Positions 1-9,800 of a stretch of DNA of 64,000 nt are shown here, piece by piece (position 1 is the first letter of the stretch; every line of letters starts with the position of its first letter). Below the pieces are notes generated by a model. It saw nothing but the letters and a program-made list of their open reading frames with translations. It ran no database searches and was not told where the DNA came from. The DNA lies in NCBI GenBank assembly GCA_019915135.1, contig JAHLMK010000009.1, positions 62,001-126,000 of the forward strand. The letters are read 5' to 3'. Source of the stretch: Strobilurus pachycystidiatus (lineage: Eukaryota > Basidiomycota > Agaricomycetes > Agaricales > Physalacriaceae). A program made the translations under genes and the position numbers.

Positions 1-100
1 CTCCGGCATAATATACCTACGGTTACTATATTGGGACATAATATACCTACGGTTACTATATTGGGACTTTCGTCCGTACTACGAAGGTCGTACTACAACA
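1..100 (-). repeat. 3' LTR of the copia element (partial)
   Basis: Bases 1-100 match 4900-4999 at a constant offset of 4899 with one mismatch. The LTR ends in ACAACA at 95-100, the complement of the TGTTGT start expected on the minus strand. A 30-base unit is tandemly repeated at 7-36 and 37-66. The rest of the LTR lies left of the window. Confidence 0.93.
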
Positions 101-109
101 CTCCCCCTC
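101..109 (-). other. Polypurine tract next to the 3' LTR
   Basis: On the minus strand the sequence GAGGGGGAG abuts the 3' LTR. This is the expected position for priming of plus-strand DNA synthesis. Confidence 0.75.
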
Positions 110-121
110 GACCGAAGAAGT

Positions 122-3100
122 CTAAGGACTAGAGATATCTACTAAACCAATAAGTCCAATCATATGCTGCAACTTCTCCCGATTGAGTCCTTTTGTAAGT
201 GCATCCGCAGGCATGTCTTCCGTGCAGATGTAGTTGACTGATATACATCCGTTTTCGACAGCTTCGCGCAACCAGTAGAAGCGGAGGTCCAGGTGTTTAA
301 CACGGCCATGATGCTCGGGGTTCTTGGCGACAGAGATGGCGGATTGGTTGTCGATGAATAGAGGAGATGGAGTGGTGAATGAGTACCCAAACTCGGTGAA
401 CAAATTTCGCAGAAACATGATCTCTTGTCCCGTAGATACTGCTGAGACGTACTCCGCTTCCGTGGTTGAGAGCGTGACAAAGGGCTGTAGTCTGCTCAGC
501 CAGCTGATTGCGCCTGTACCCATCTTGATAATGAAACCGCTTGTCGAGCGTCCATTGTCTGGATTTCCGCCGTGATCCGCATCGCAGTAGGAGGTGAACA
601 GATGGCTATCTGGGCATTTGGGATCGGGTGCGTATCTGATATGGTAGTCGACTGTTCCTTTCAAGTACCGGAGGACTCGCTTCAGCGCTGCCCAGTGCAT
701 AGGACCGGGATCCTTGCTAAATCGCGAGAGGACACTGATTGGATAGGCGAGATCTGGGCGAGTAGCAATTGCAAGATATGCTAGGGCACCCACAGTGTTC
801 AAGTAGGGTACATCACGCATCTCCTTGCGCTCGGCGTCTGTTTTAGGTGACATGTCGGCGGTGAGCTTGATGCTGGGATCAAGAGGCGTCGAGACTGGAT
901 TGCAGTCCGACATGCCCGTACGTGCAAGTACATCGAGAGCATACTGACGCTGTGACAACGTGAGGCTGTGGCTCTGCCGGTCTCGTTTGATTTCAACACC
1001 TAGCAGGAATGCAACGGGTCCGAGATCGCGTAGTTTGAAGTGTTTTCGGAGCTCGCTGATAACATGGTCGACATCGGCGCGAGTTTTGGCAGCAATGGTC
1101 ATGTCATCGACAAAGACTGGGATAATGATGCGCGTAGTGCCATGCTGATACACCCAAATACTGTGCTCGCATTTGACTCGAGTGAACCCCATCTTTGTTG
1201 TGAGTGTAGAGTGGAGTTTTCTATGCCATTCTCGCCCGGCTTGTTTCAGACCGTACAGACTCTTCCATAGACGCCAGACCCAGTCTCGTCCTTTCTCCTG
1301 AAAGCCCTCAGGCTGCTCCATGTAGACCTCTTCAGATAGGTCACCGTTCAGAAAGGCAGATGATATGTCGACACTCCAGAGCTCCAAGTCCTCCAATGCG
1401 CCTAGAGCTAAGACTGCACGTAAGGCGGCCCACTTCGGAGTAGGAGAGAATTTCTCATTGAAGTCCTTTCCGAAGCGTTGATCGTAACCTTTGGCTACAT
1501 ATCGTCCTTTGTAACGCTCGATTGACCCGTCTGCATTTCGTTTGACTTTGAAGACCCAACGTCCACCTATTGGTTTGCGATCATGAGGGCGAGGAACAAG
1601 TTCAAAGACACCGTTCTCAATGAGAGATTGAATCTCTTCTTGCGCTGCAGTGAACCATTTAGCGGCTTCCTCTGTGGGACGTTGCTGGGATTCATGGAAG
1701 GAGCGCGGCTCGGTACTATGACTCGATGACTTGAGTGCGGTGTGGGTTTGGAAAGCATATTCAAATCCTTCAGCAACTGTGAGGAGTACTGATTCATCCG
1801 AAACAAACATGACTCCATCAAGGATTTGCGCATCGGTGAGTTGGGACTGAGAATTTGGAGGTGGTTTGCCGTTTGAGACTGCGGAAGTGTAACTCGTGTT
1901 CACATGAGTCACATCTGCTGCTTCTGGATCCCAGGGACCGTTGTAGTTCCACGGAGGGTTGCGCCGCTGCCCACGGCCATAGCCAGGGCCAGGATTATAC
2001 AATCCACCAGGGAGTTGAGCATACTCATGAGGTGCTAAATGAGGTGGACGGATGGGTAAGTCTGGCTCCGGGGATGACGGTGGAGTAGTCAATGGTGAGA
2101 GTGGGATTGGTGTCCCGGGTGGAGTATTCACTGCTGGAAGGATTGGCGACTGAGGCTGTGGTTCATCGGCGTCAGCGAGATCATCAGCAATCTCTCCCCC
2201 TTGATCGAGTAGAGACGGTGGACCAAGTACTCCCCCTGAAGCAGGTGCAGGTGTCACTTCAGTGTCGTTGTTCTCCACAGGCAGGTCCCACTTCAATTTT
2301 ACAATTAGGTCGGCAAATGGGTTGACCAGAACCTTGTGGTTCCCGGGGAAGACACGCTCTTCAAAGATGACGTGGGTAGAATTGAAGAACTCTTGATTTG
2401 CGGGATCGTAAAAGCGCCATGCTCGTGCATCCGTGGGATACCCAACGAAGATACATTTCCGAGTGTGGGATGGGAGTCTTCGCTTGCGACGTTTCTTCCC
2501 CAAGACACAGACATAAGCCAGACACCCAACGATGCGGAAGTGTGAGACATCGGGGGACTTTTTGTTCCAACCCGTATAGGGAGTAGTATCGAGGAACGGA
2601 GCTACAGGTGCACAATTGCGAACGTGGACAAATGCTTGGATTGCAGGTTTCCAGAAGTTGGGCGGCAATTTTGCTTGCTTGAGCATAGCAGTAGCAGCTT
2701 CAACTAGAGTGCGATTTGCACGCTCTGCAACTCCATTTTCATGCGGCTCATCTGGCTGTGTGTGTTCCCGTTTGATCCCCTCGTCTTTGCAATAGTCAAG
2801 GAATTTCTGGCTGATGTATTCGCCTCCGGCATCACAGCGAAGGAACTTGATTTTGAGACCATGGAAGTTCTCAACATAGGCCTTGAAACGTAGGAAGGAG
2901 CGGAAAGTGTCACTCTTCTTCTGTAGAAAATCGACGGTCCAATAACGCAGTGCGTCACAGATATAGGTAACCCAGTACTGACACTTCCCCTCGACTGACT
3001 CCACCAGTGGACCTTTGAGATCACTGTGGATGCGAGCAATGGCTTGTGTGTGGGGAGTCGAGGGACCACGCGGGATGTTATGGCGGCGCTGTTTACCAAC

Positions 3101-4588
3101 AATACAGGGTTCACAAATTGGGTCCATTGCCGTAAAGTCAATTCCCTTAGGAAGACCACGGATAAGACCCTGCTTGTAGGCTCGCGCCAGCGTCTGAATG
3201 TTGATATGACCAAATCGTTCATGCAGGAGGGATACGTCCATTGGGCGTGTGCTGACAGCGCTCGTGTTGGCAAACGTCCCGTGAGAGTCCACAGTCTTTC
3301 CATTCAAGTACCCAGCATTGTTCTTATTGACAGTCGCAGTGAACCGAAGAGTTGAGCCTTGGAAAAACTTCATCGATGACCCCTCAATAGTGACGCGGAA
3401 TCCTTTTCGACGTGTGAGGTGAAATGGTGATAAAAGATTATTGCGGAGTTTGGGTACAGATAGAACGTCCTGGAATTCAACAGCTTCTAAGTCCTCCCCC
3501 TCTTCTGGTGTGGGCTCAAACACCACGGTACCAATCCCATCGGAGTAGATAACCTCATCATCTGCGAGTCGAATTGGAACACGGTGTGGCGACCAAATCT
3601 TGAACCATTTACGATGCGGGGTCATGTGAGAACTGGCGCCCGTGTCTGTATTCCAGTCAGAGGATGCAGGCGAAGTTGGGTCAATACTTGCCGCACTGGC
3701 AGTCTCCTCTGTGGTATTGGCCTTGTTCTCGTTGTCGCGCTTCTTCCCGCGACCACGGCGACGGGACCGGACACGCTCTTGAGCCTCTTTGCGAGCGTTC
3801 TGCTTGCTGTAGCAATTCTCCTCGGTGTGGTTAGACATCCCACACCACTCACAGACGGTCTGCGACGAGTCCGTGGCATGATGGGCGCAGCACGGCACGG
3901 CGGGGGGAGGAGTAGAGGCGGCGGCAGCAGCAGCAATAGCGGCGGCGGCCTTGAGAGACGATTCCAGTCGTGACTTTCGTTGAGTCTCTTCGGTATGAAA
4001 GGCTGCAACGAGGGTGTCGAGGTTCAGATCCTTGAGAAGGAGAAGGGATGAAGTGAATTGGTCAAATTCGGCCGGGAGCGCGCGGATGAGCGTCATGGCC
4101 TGGAGTTCTGTATCGAGGGTGTCCAGTGTGTCGTTCTTGGTACGGAGGTCCTTGACTGCGCGGAATGCGTCGTCAACGCGCCCAACAAGGGTGGTGAGGT
4201 CTTCGTCATCCTCCTTTTGGATGGAGAGAGCGTGCTCCCAGGCATTGAAGCGGTTTCCCGGCTTCTTCTGCTGGTGGATCCCTTGCAGCTTGTCCCACAT
4301 GCCCTTGGGGTCGCTACGGAGGTCCTTGACGTGAGCGCGTTGTGTCTCGTCAATGCACAGCCAGAGGTAGCCAGATGCTTTCTTGACATCCCTGAGGAAT
4401 TCGCGCAGTTCCTTGCGTTCGGCCGCAGTGGGGTGAGCTGAGTCGACAGGCTGCGGTGTGGTCTCCGTGCCATCGAAGTGTCCAGAGAGGGAATGGATGG
4501 CCATGTACGCGTCAAATGAGGGAGCAAATGCGGCCCAGTTGGAGGTGTTGAGGTTGTCAAAACCTCGCTTGGTAGCTGAGTCGGCCAT
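122..4588 (-). CDS. Copia Gag-Pol polyprotein, 1488 residues
   Basis: A single uninterrupted frame encodes all copia domains in the Ty1/copia order. Gag has a CCHC zinc knuckle (CEWCGMSNHTEENC, residues 246-259) after an alanine-rich stretch. The aspartic protease has DTGAS at 315-319. The integrase zinc-binding region (HERFGH with a later CEPC) is followed by the catalytic core, with HSDLKG, RCDAGGEY and HENGVAERANR giving the D, D and E residues. Reverse transcriptase has FVDD in place of the commoner YVDD, and RNase H has CDADHGG, TTEAEY and FIDNQSA. No stop or frameshift breaks it. Start is ATG at 4588, about 155 bases inside the primer-binding site. Gag and Pol share one frame, so differential expression would need another mechanism than frameshifting. 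Confidence 0.95.
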   Translation of the reverse strand: MADSATKRGFDNLNTSNWAAFAPSFDAYMAIHSLSGHFDGTETTPQPVDSAHPTAAERKELREFLRDVKKASGYLWLCIDETQRAHVKDLRSDPKGMWDKLQGIHQQKKPGNRFNAWEHALSIQKEDDEDLTTLVGRVDDAFRAVKDLRTKNDTLDTLDTELQAMTLIRALPAEFDQFTSSLLLLKDLNLDTLVAAFHTEETQRKSRLESSLKAAAAIAAAAAASTPPPAVPCCAHHATDSSQTVCEWCGMSNHTEENCYSKQNARKEAQERVRSRRRGRGKKRDNENKANTTEETASAASIDPTSPASSDWNTDTGASSHMTPHRKWFKIWSPHRVPIRLADDEVIYSDGIGTVVFEPTPEEGEDLEAVEFQDVLSVPKLRNNLLSPFHLTRRKGFRVTIEGSSMKFFQGSTLRFTATVNKNNAGYLNGKTVDSHGTFANTSAVSTRPMDVSLLHERFGHINIQTLARAYKQGLIRGLPKGIDFTAMDPICEPCIVGKQRRHNIPRGPSTPHTQAIARIHSDLKGPLVESVEGKCQYWVTYICDALRYWTVDFLQKKSDTFRSFLRFKAYVENFHGLKIKFLRCDAGGEYISQKFLDYCKDEGIKREHTQPDEPHENGVAERANRTLVEAATAMLKQAKLPPNFWKPAIQAFVHVRNCAPVAPFLDTTPYTGWNKKSPDVSHFRIVGCLAYVCVLGKKRRKRRLPSHTRKCIFVGYPTDARAWRFYDPANQEFFNSTHVIFEERVFPGNHKVLVNPFADLIVKLKWDLPVENNDTEVTPAPASGGVLGPPSLLDQGGEIADDLADADEPQPQSPILPAVNTPPGTPIPLSPLTTPPSSPEPDLPIRPPHLAPHEYAQLPGGLYNPGPGYGRGQRRNPPWNYNGPWDPEAADVTHVNTSYTSAVSNGKPPPNSQSQLTDAQILDGVMFVSDESVLLTVAEGFEYAFQTHTALKSSSHSTEPRSFHESQQRPTEEAAKWFTAAQEEIQSLIENGVFELVPRPHDRKPIGGRWVFKVKRNADGSIERYKGRYVAKGYDQRFGKDFNEKFSPTPKWAALRAVLALGALEDLELWSVDISSAFLNGDLSEEVYMEQPEGFQEKGRDWVWRLWKSLYGLKQAGREWHRKLHSTLTTKMGFTRVKCEHSIWVYQHGTTRIIIPVFVDDMTIAAKTRADVDHVISELRKHFKLRDLGPVAFLLGVEIKRDRQSHSLTLSQRQYALDVLARTGMSDCNPVSTPLDPSIKLTADMSPKTDAERKEMRDVPYLNTVGALAYLAIATRPDLAYPISVLSRFSKDPGPMHWAALKRVLRYLKGTVDYHIRYAPDPKCPDSHLFTSYCDADHGGNPDNGRSTSGFIIKMGTGAISWLSRLQPFVTLSTTEAEYVSAVSTGQEIMFLRNLFTEFGYSFTTPSPLFIDNQSAISVAKNPEHHGRVKHLDLRFYWLREAVENGCISVNYICTEDMPADALTKGLNREKLQHMIGLIGLVDISSP

Positions 4589-4742
4589 GGTGCAGTGTCG
4601 ACGAGAAAAAAGAATGTGGGTGCCGTATGCGAGAAAAGACCAGTAAAACCGGTACTTTTAGTGGGGCGAGTGTGTCGTGGTCTCAGCGGGTCTGGTAGAC
4701 GCGAGAAAGTAATCCTAGTCCAATGTTCAAAAGTAAGGCTCG

Positions 4743-4754
4743 GGGCCCATAACC
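4743..4754 (-). other. Primer-binding site, initiator-tRNA-Met anticodon type
   Basis: Directly inside the 5' LTR the minus strand reads GGTTATGGGCCC. This is complementary to the anticodon-loop region of eukaryotic initiator tRNA-Met, not to a tRNA 3' end. Drosophila copia is known to prime from such an internal, cleaved initiator tRNA. Complementarity and position are visible; cleavage of the tRNA is inferred from the family. Confidence 0.75.
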
Positions 4755-4999
4755 TGTTGTGAGCCAACACGCAGTGGAGGGTGAACGTTAACGTCGGACT
4801 GGAGACGACGGTAAGAGACTAAATTAGTAGTGTAAGCGTACATGAGACTATGTACGCACCTGGAGACGACGGTAAGAGACTAAGGACTCTGACCGTCGGC
4901 TCCGGCATAATATACCTACGGTTACTATATTGGGACATAATATACCTACGGTTACTATATTGGGACTTTCGTCCGTACTACGATGGTCGTACTACAACA
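4755..4999 (-). repeat. 5' LTR of the copia element, 245 bases
   Basis: The LTR is bounded by the inverted hexamer TGTTGT (4755-4760) and ACAACA (4994-4999), giving the usual TG...CA ends. It has two internal duplications: a 24-base block at 4799-4822 and 4860-4883, and the 30-base tandem pair at 4906-4935 and 4936-4965. It should carry the promoter for gag-pol, but I cannot place a TATA box or transcription start with confidence. Confidence 0.9.
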
Positions 5000-5004
5000 C
5001 TTAC

Positions 5005-6472
5005 CTTCATTGCCGCTCCATTCATCATCATCGCAGGCTCCTTCTTCATTCCCGGATGGATCCTCATAGGTGACTGCGCCCCCTTGCTCGTCGTCGTCGA
5101 CATCAACATCACCATCACCCTCGACCTCAACGTCATCATATTCGATGTTGTCGACCTCGATCGCTCCATCCTCTTGGTCCTCGTCCTCGTAATATTCGTC
5201 GTCGTCCTTGGCAGCTCCTTCCTTTTGGTCCCCGATTTCGTTGACCTCCTCCTCCTCGTCGTCGTCGGCATCGTCGTCGGCCTCAGTCTCTCTCTCCTCC
5301 TGGTCTCTGTCTTCATCGTCGACATCAGACTCATTTCCTTCGTCGACGTCCGCTTCGAGCTCGACATCATGCTCCTCCTCTATCTCACTCTCGTCGTCGT
5401 TGACTTGAACCTCTCCTTCCTTGTCCTCGTTCTCATCGTTGATTTTACCTTCAGTCTCCTCATCGACATCCTCTTCGTCATCGAATTCACCACCATCTTC
5501 ATCCTGACCATCATCACCATCACCTCGACTTCATTTTCGCCCGTCTCTTCCCCACCTTCATCCTGATCGACCTCCTCGTCATCACGTTGCTCTGCAGCGG
5601 AAGGACGACGCTTTGTTCCAGTCCTTTCACCCTTATATGTGGGCTCGGTAGATTGAAGGAAGGCACACAGACTCGCCGCCGCAGACTTGCCAACAGCACA
5701 AGCCACCTGGTTTGTAGAAGACGAGCTATGAGCTACGTGAGGATGCCCTGCCCTCTTACCATCCTTGGCGTGTCCACCCCGGCGCTCCTGGGCTCCAAGC
5801 CGAGTCCTAGTCTGCGTCACAGACATGGATTTTGCAGTGACAGGGTGCATCTGAGGAACCTTCGCTGATGGACGAGAGGAAGATGGGTGAAATTTGATAT
5901 CCTTGGCAGGGCGTTCACCCCGGCGCAGTTGGGCTCGAGTATTTTGGACGACAGGCTGAGAAGCATCCGGACGATATACCGCACGGTGTTTGTTCTCTGC
6001 AGCGGGCGCGGGCGCAGGCTTTCCAGAAGCCTTCGTCGATGGATATGGATTGGCAGGACGGGGACTATCCGATAGTTCATTTGGGCACGGTGACGCCACT
6101 TTGGGATTCCTGGTGCCGGTTGCAGACACGGTTTCGGTCGTAATGACCGTGGGCTTGCCAGAAGCCTTAGCCGAAGAAGTTGTATTGACCGGATGAGCAT
6201 TGTTATGCTCGGCTGGGCTTTTAACCCGGCGCGACTGGAATGGAGGACAAGAGACCACAGTCACAGTCACAGCAGCTCCGTCATGACGCTCGCTGGGAGC
6301 CTTGGCTGACGGGCGAGGGGATGAACCAGCAGCGGGGACCGGGACAAGATGTGAAGTCGCTGTCGTCGGAAGACGGTGGTGAAGGAGACTCATAGTCAGA
6401 TATCTCGTCTTCGTCGGCGATAGTTTTGGTCTTGCAGGGGTGAATGGTATAGAGGGCTTTGCGACTCGGCAT
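5005..6472 (-). pseudogene. Acidic low-complexity protein gene, interrupted by the copia insertion
   Basis: Read on the minus strand this region encodes a Ser/Pro-rich segment with four degenerate SAKASGKP-like repeats and then a long Asp/Glu-rich tract. The same order (one SSAKASGKPT, then an acidic tract) occurs in the gene at 27130-30831. At 5005 the exon ends GAA G followed by GTAAG, matching the phase and position of the intron in that paralogue, and the retrotransposon begins immediately after. Two frame changes are visible, near 6300-6393 (between an ATG at 6472 and one at 6393) and near 5540, where a GTGATG repeat occurs. I read it as a decaying gene, but unrecognised introns or a start at 6393 could rescue part of it. 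Downstream exons would lie left of the window. Confidence 0.6.
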
Positions 6473-7443
6473 GATCTTCTTCGAAGTGGAGAGATAGGGG
6501 GTTGTGATGAATTACTGGAACTGTCGTTTCCAATGGTATTTATACTGGATGTATGGAACTTTCCTCCGGGAAGAGATCAAAGAACATGCAATGAGCCCAA
6601 AAGCGGGACGACAATAAGAGAACGCTTATGGCGTGGTGGCAATGGGCTGTTGTTCTCCCTTTTCAAATATATTGAACTTGTCTGACTTTGGCTACATGAG
6701 TAAACCTAATCGCCACTGCTACCTTGGCAATTCCGTCCTCTGTCTGCCCTTGATGAGTTGCCATGAGGAACTCAGAGTAAGAGGCCGTTCCGTTCTCAAG
6801 ATCTATAGAGTTTGTCCCTCATAGGACCTAGCATTGTGGGGACTCACTCTCATCTTTGTCCAGATTTGTATACACCAATTGTAGTACAATGAATGTCGTC
6901 TCTATTTGACCGTTATTGATTATTACATCCAAAGTACTACGTTCAAGCACTTCTGGATTGCTCATTGTTCGACAGTTCAAGTTTGTGGTGTACCTCACCC
7001 AAGTACACAAGATGCCGCAATCTTTCTAGTAAAAATATCCACAGCCTTTGTATCATCAGGGTCACACTTAACTACAGATGTCATCCAATGGGCAACACAT
7101 GTCGGACCAATCCTACATGAAAGAAAGTTCACCGGGACACATCTTCATTTCTTACAAATCAAGCGGGAATTGCCTTATTTGTATGCCCGCCATCAGGCGG
7201 GCGGAGAAAAATTTCCTTTTTAAGCCTTGTGTACCTCAGGTTTTTGTCTGTGACCTGGGACAAAGTGCTCAGATCTTCATTTCAAAGAGGTCTGTGACCT
7301 GTGACCAAAAGATACGGTCAAAATACTACAGTAGCTCAATCATTTGGTTGCACGGGAATTACTGTGTAACGTTTGCAACCTATTGGTCTCTCTTTGGGCT
7401 GTGGCATAGAAAGAAGATCAGACAGAGACTATTCTCTTCATTG
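6473..7443. other. Spacer, no gene recognised
   Basis: Only short frames without recognisable motifs are present. The right end holds the 8-base direct repeat CTTCATTG (7436-7443) that flanks the MITE. Confidence 0.6.
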
Positions 7444-7915
7444 TAGACATGATCACGAGTGTCTATTCGGATGTATCCGACATCCGAACCACGAATATGT
7501 GCACCTCAAACCCAGATATTCGTATTCGGATGAATATCCGACATTGCATCCGAGATAATTGTCCAATATCCGAATATTTGTGAATATTCATCCAAATATA
7601 TTCGAATATATCTGAATATTCATGAGTATTGGCATAATATTGCATCAAGAGCAGCCTGAAACCATACCTACTATGAGTTATGATATTACACTGTGTGTAA
7701 ATGTCAATTAGAGTCACATAGCTATAACAGAACACTCATAAACTACAGCCCACACTATCATGTCTCGGATGTCTGCTCAGAAAATGGACATCCGACATCC
7801 TAGAGGTATCCGACATCCGAGAGGTATTCGACATCTGACATCCGAATATCTTCAGATGTCGGATACGAATATAATTGAAATATCCGAAAATATCCAACAT
7901 TCGTGCTCATGTCTA
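7444..7915. mobile_element. hAT-type MITE, 472 bases
   Basis: The element starts TAGACATGATCACGAGTGT (7444-7462). Its right end, 7897-7915, reverse-complements to TAGACATGAGCACGAATGT, so the 19-base terminal inverted repeats differ at two positions. A perfect 8-base direct repeat CTTCATTG flanks it (7436-7443 and 7916-7923), the target duplication length typical of hAT transposons. The interior is densely filled with TCCGAATAT and ATCCGACATCCG motifs in both orientations, resembling the subterminal transposase-binding repeats of hAT elements. There is no transposase frame, so it is non-autonomous. Its right end lies 16 bases from the stop codon of the neighbouring gene. Confidence 0.9.
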
Positions 7916-7931
7916 CTTCATTGGCCAAGAG

Positions 7932-9458
7932 TTACACATTACAACGTCTACAAACTGCAAAACTTAGCAGTCCAGCGGATGCAAGTAAGGCTTTGATACA
8001 GAGCTTTGTTCTTGCTGCAATGCCAGGCTTTGGGCTGGACATATGCACCAAGTAGGCTCCACCTGCTGAGACAACATTCAACGTAGGATTAAGCTGCGAG
8101 GAGGGATGGCATACACTCATTGACCTCAACAGAGAATGTCATAATCATGCGCCACAAGAGATCAGTCCTTGCAGGAAACTTGTGTTCATCCTACTAATAA
8201 TATGAGTGGCACGGTCAAAATCTACATAGTAGAGGAGACACAAAGGAAGGGACATACTTCGGGAATGACAGCCATCATGTCGTCGTCGTGAACAATGAAA
8301 ACCTTAGCGGTGGGTGCCTGCATGAATCATGAGCAGTTACAATCGAAAAGAGGGAGATAGAATATACGCAGACGTGCATCAGGTCACTGATTGCTGTTGC
8401 AGGAACAAGCATCTGCAACTCGTCAGTGACATCTCCCACTTGTAGCTGACAGTGATTCTTACTGGATAATATTCGTTTGTCACGGATTTGATGGGCGGGC
8501 GCATAGACATAGGGAAGATGGAAACCAAATTTGTCGCAGCCCAGAACTTGACCGGACGCAACAGGTCTAAATTGTTGAAAAGATAAGGTTGGAGAGACAG
8601 TCTGAATGCACGGAAGGAGGAACAGTGACGCTCTACACCAAGTTGAACATCCTCCTTGGAGACTTGTTGAAAGCGAACCTCTCCGGGATAGAGGTGGTCC
8701 CGAGAGAAGAGATATCCGAAATCGGAAGTTGGTGTGGGCATGTGTGTGGGCATGTGCACATTGACGCCAAATGGAGCGCTTGGAGACTGAGAAACAAAGT
8801 ATCCGGAGCCCCAAAGTGACGCCTTCTCGCAGCCTGTGAGGATGCAAAGGACCCCGTTTGTCCAGTTCAACCCAAGCGCGGTTGCCAGGTGCTCGTAGAG
8901 TCGATGACCGTTGGCGAGAGCATAGCGACGCAGCTTCTCCTTTCCCGAGGAGGTACATTCGTGAGACGATCCGCCAAAAGGGAGAACAAAAAACGTGCCC
9001 TCGCTAGCATCGCTGGTGATCTTGTACTGGTTTGACTGTTGCGCAGTTGAGCTAGGCAAGGTCAATCAATTAGCCACTTTGAGTCATCATTCTTACCTCT
9101 TGGCGAGCATTAGAGGCTTTTGCGAGTCGTTAGTTCCTCCGTAGAGACTGGGCGAAGGAAATCGGGCCGTATTGACTTTGATGTCAATACCTGGTTCGAG
9201 AACGACCTGCTCAAACCACGGAGGAGCGTCCACGTTCTTGGGATGATCCGGAGGAAGTGTCAAGTTAAAGACGCATGCGCCTAAGCCTCTAATCTGTAGA
9301 TAAACGTCCCCGATTTGGAGACCGCCATTGTCGTGGGATATGTCGCCTTGTGCTGGGGAGGCATACCAGACCGCGTTGCCTTTGGAAGTGGGATAAAACA
9401 CACGCGAGAATGAGTCACATTCTACGAAGCCACGAGGGCCTTGGTCCAGTAAATTCAT
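7932..9458 (-). CDS. Uncharacterised HDDD-family protein, six exons, 424 residues
   Basis: Exons on the minus strand: 9458-9097, 9051-8484, 8445-8368, 8317-8258, 8190-8115 and 8062-7932. All joins use GT-AG signals and the total is exactly 425 codons. The layout parallels the intact gene at 31699-33169. An N-terminal block has GDVYLQ and FNLTLPPDHPKN. A central block has FFVLPFGGSSHE and an ILTGCEKAS motif followed by a Trp. A C-terminal module has FIVHDDDMMAVIPE and then RTDLLWRM and GAYLVH. I do not recognise a characterised family, and no signal peptide or membrane span is evident. The start is ATG 9458, five bases from the end of a TIR element, so the promoter may lie in the transposon. 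A MITE abuts the 3' end. Confidence 0.75.
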
Positions 9459-9462
9459 AGAC

Positions 9463-9800
9463 TTTGTTCGAACTCTCAAGGTCTATAACCTTACCCCCGT
9501 TTGAGACCGTTCGAACGTGTTCAAACACTACAGCACAGTGAGCCGGGTGGATGACTACTCAGAGCATTTGAACCACTTACCCGTTTGACTCAAGCGTTCA
9601 AGCGTTTGACTCACCGTTCATTGTTGACACTAGTAAATCAACGAGCGGTCATATTCTAATGTACACAATGAGTAGTAAAAGTGATTCAGACTACGCTATA
9701 TACATTTAGGCGTTTAGCACTTGCGTTTGCATTCACGTTCATGTTCACATTTGCGTTTGCGTCGAGACGTTCGACGTTCAGACAAAGGACTGTCAACGTT
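9463..9800. repeat. Left TIR of the 2.16 kb element
   Basis: Reverse complement of about 11290-11618 with scattered mismatches and small indels. The outer 160 bases are the best conserved. Confidence 0.75.

Larger units (their letters stand above)
1..4999 (-). mobile_element. Ty1/copia LTR retrotransposon, nearly complete
   Basis: The element lies on the minus strand, with its 5' LTR at 4755-4999 and its 3' LTR entering from the window edge and ending at 100. Between them are a primer-binding site, one long gag-pol frame and a polypurine tract, in the correct order. The 100 shared LTR bases differ at one position (a85 versus t4984) and the frame is open throughout, so the insertion looks recent and may be competent. 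The outer part of the 3' LTR and the left flank are outside the window. The right flank (5000 onward) is the intron start of an acidic-protein gene, and CTTAC at 5000-5004 is the predicted 5-base target duplication. Confidence 0.95.

Noticed and set aside
4850..5566. Long plus-strand hydrophobic frame (238 residues)
   Set aside because: It is the antisense of the Asp/Glu tract and the LTR; codons for Asp/Glu read backwards give Val/Leu/Ile runs.
9459..9479. Upstream extension of the HDDD gene beyond ATG 9458
   Set aside because: It would start at a TTG codon inside the transposon TIR; ATG 9458 is a better start.
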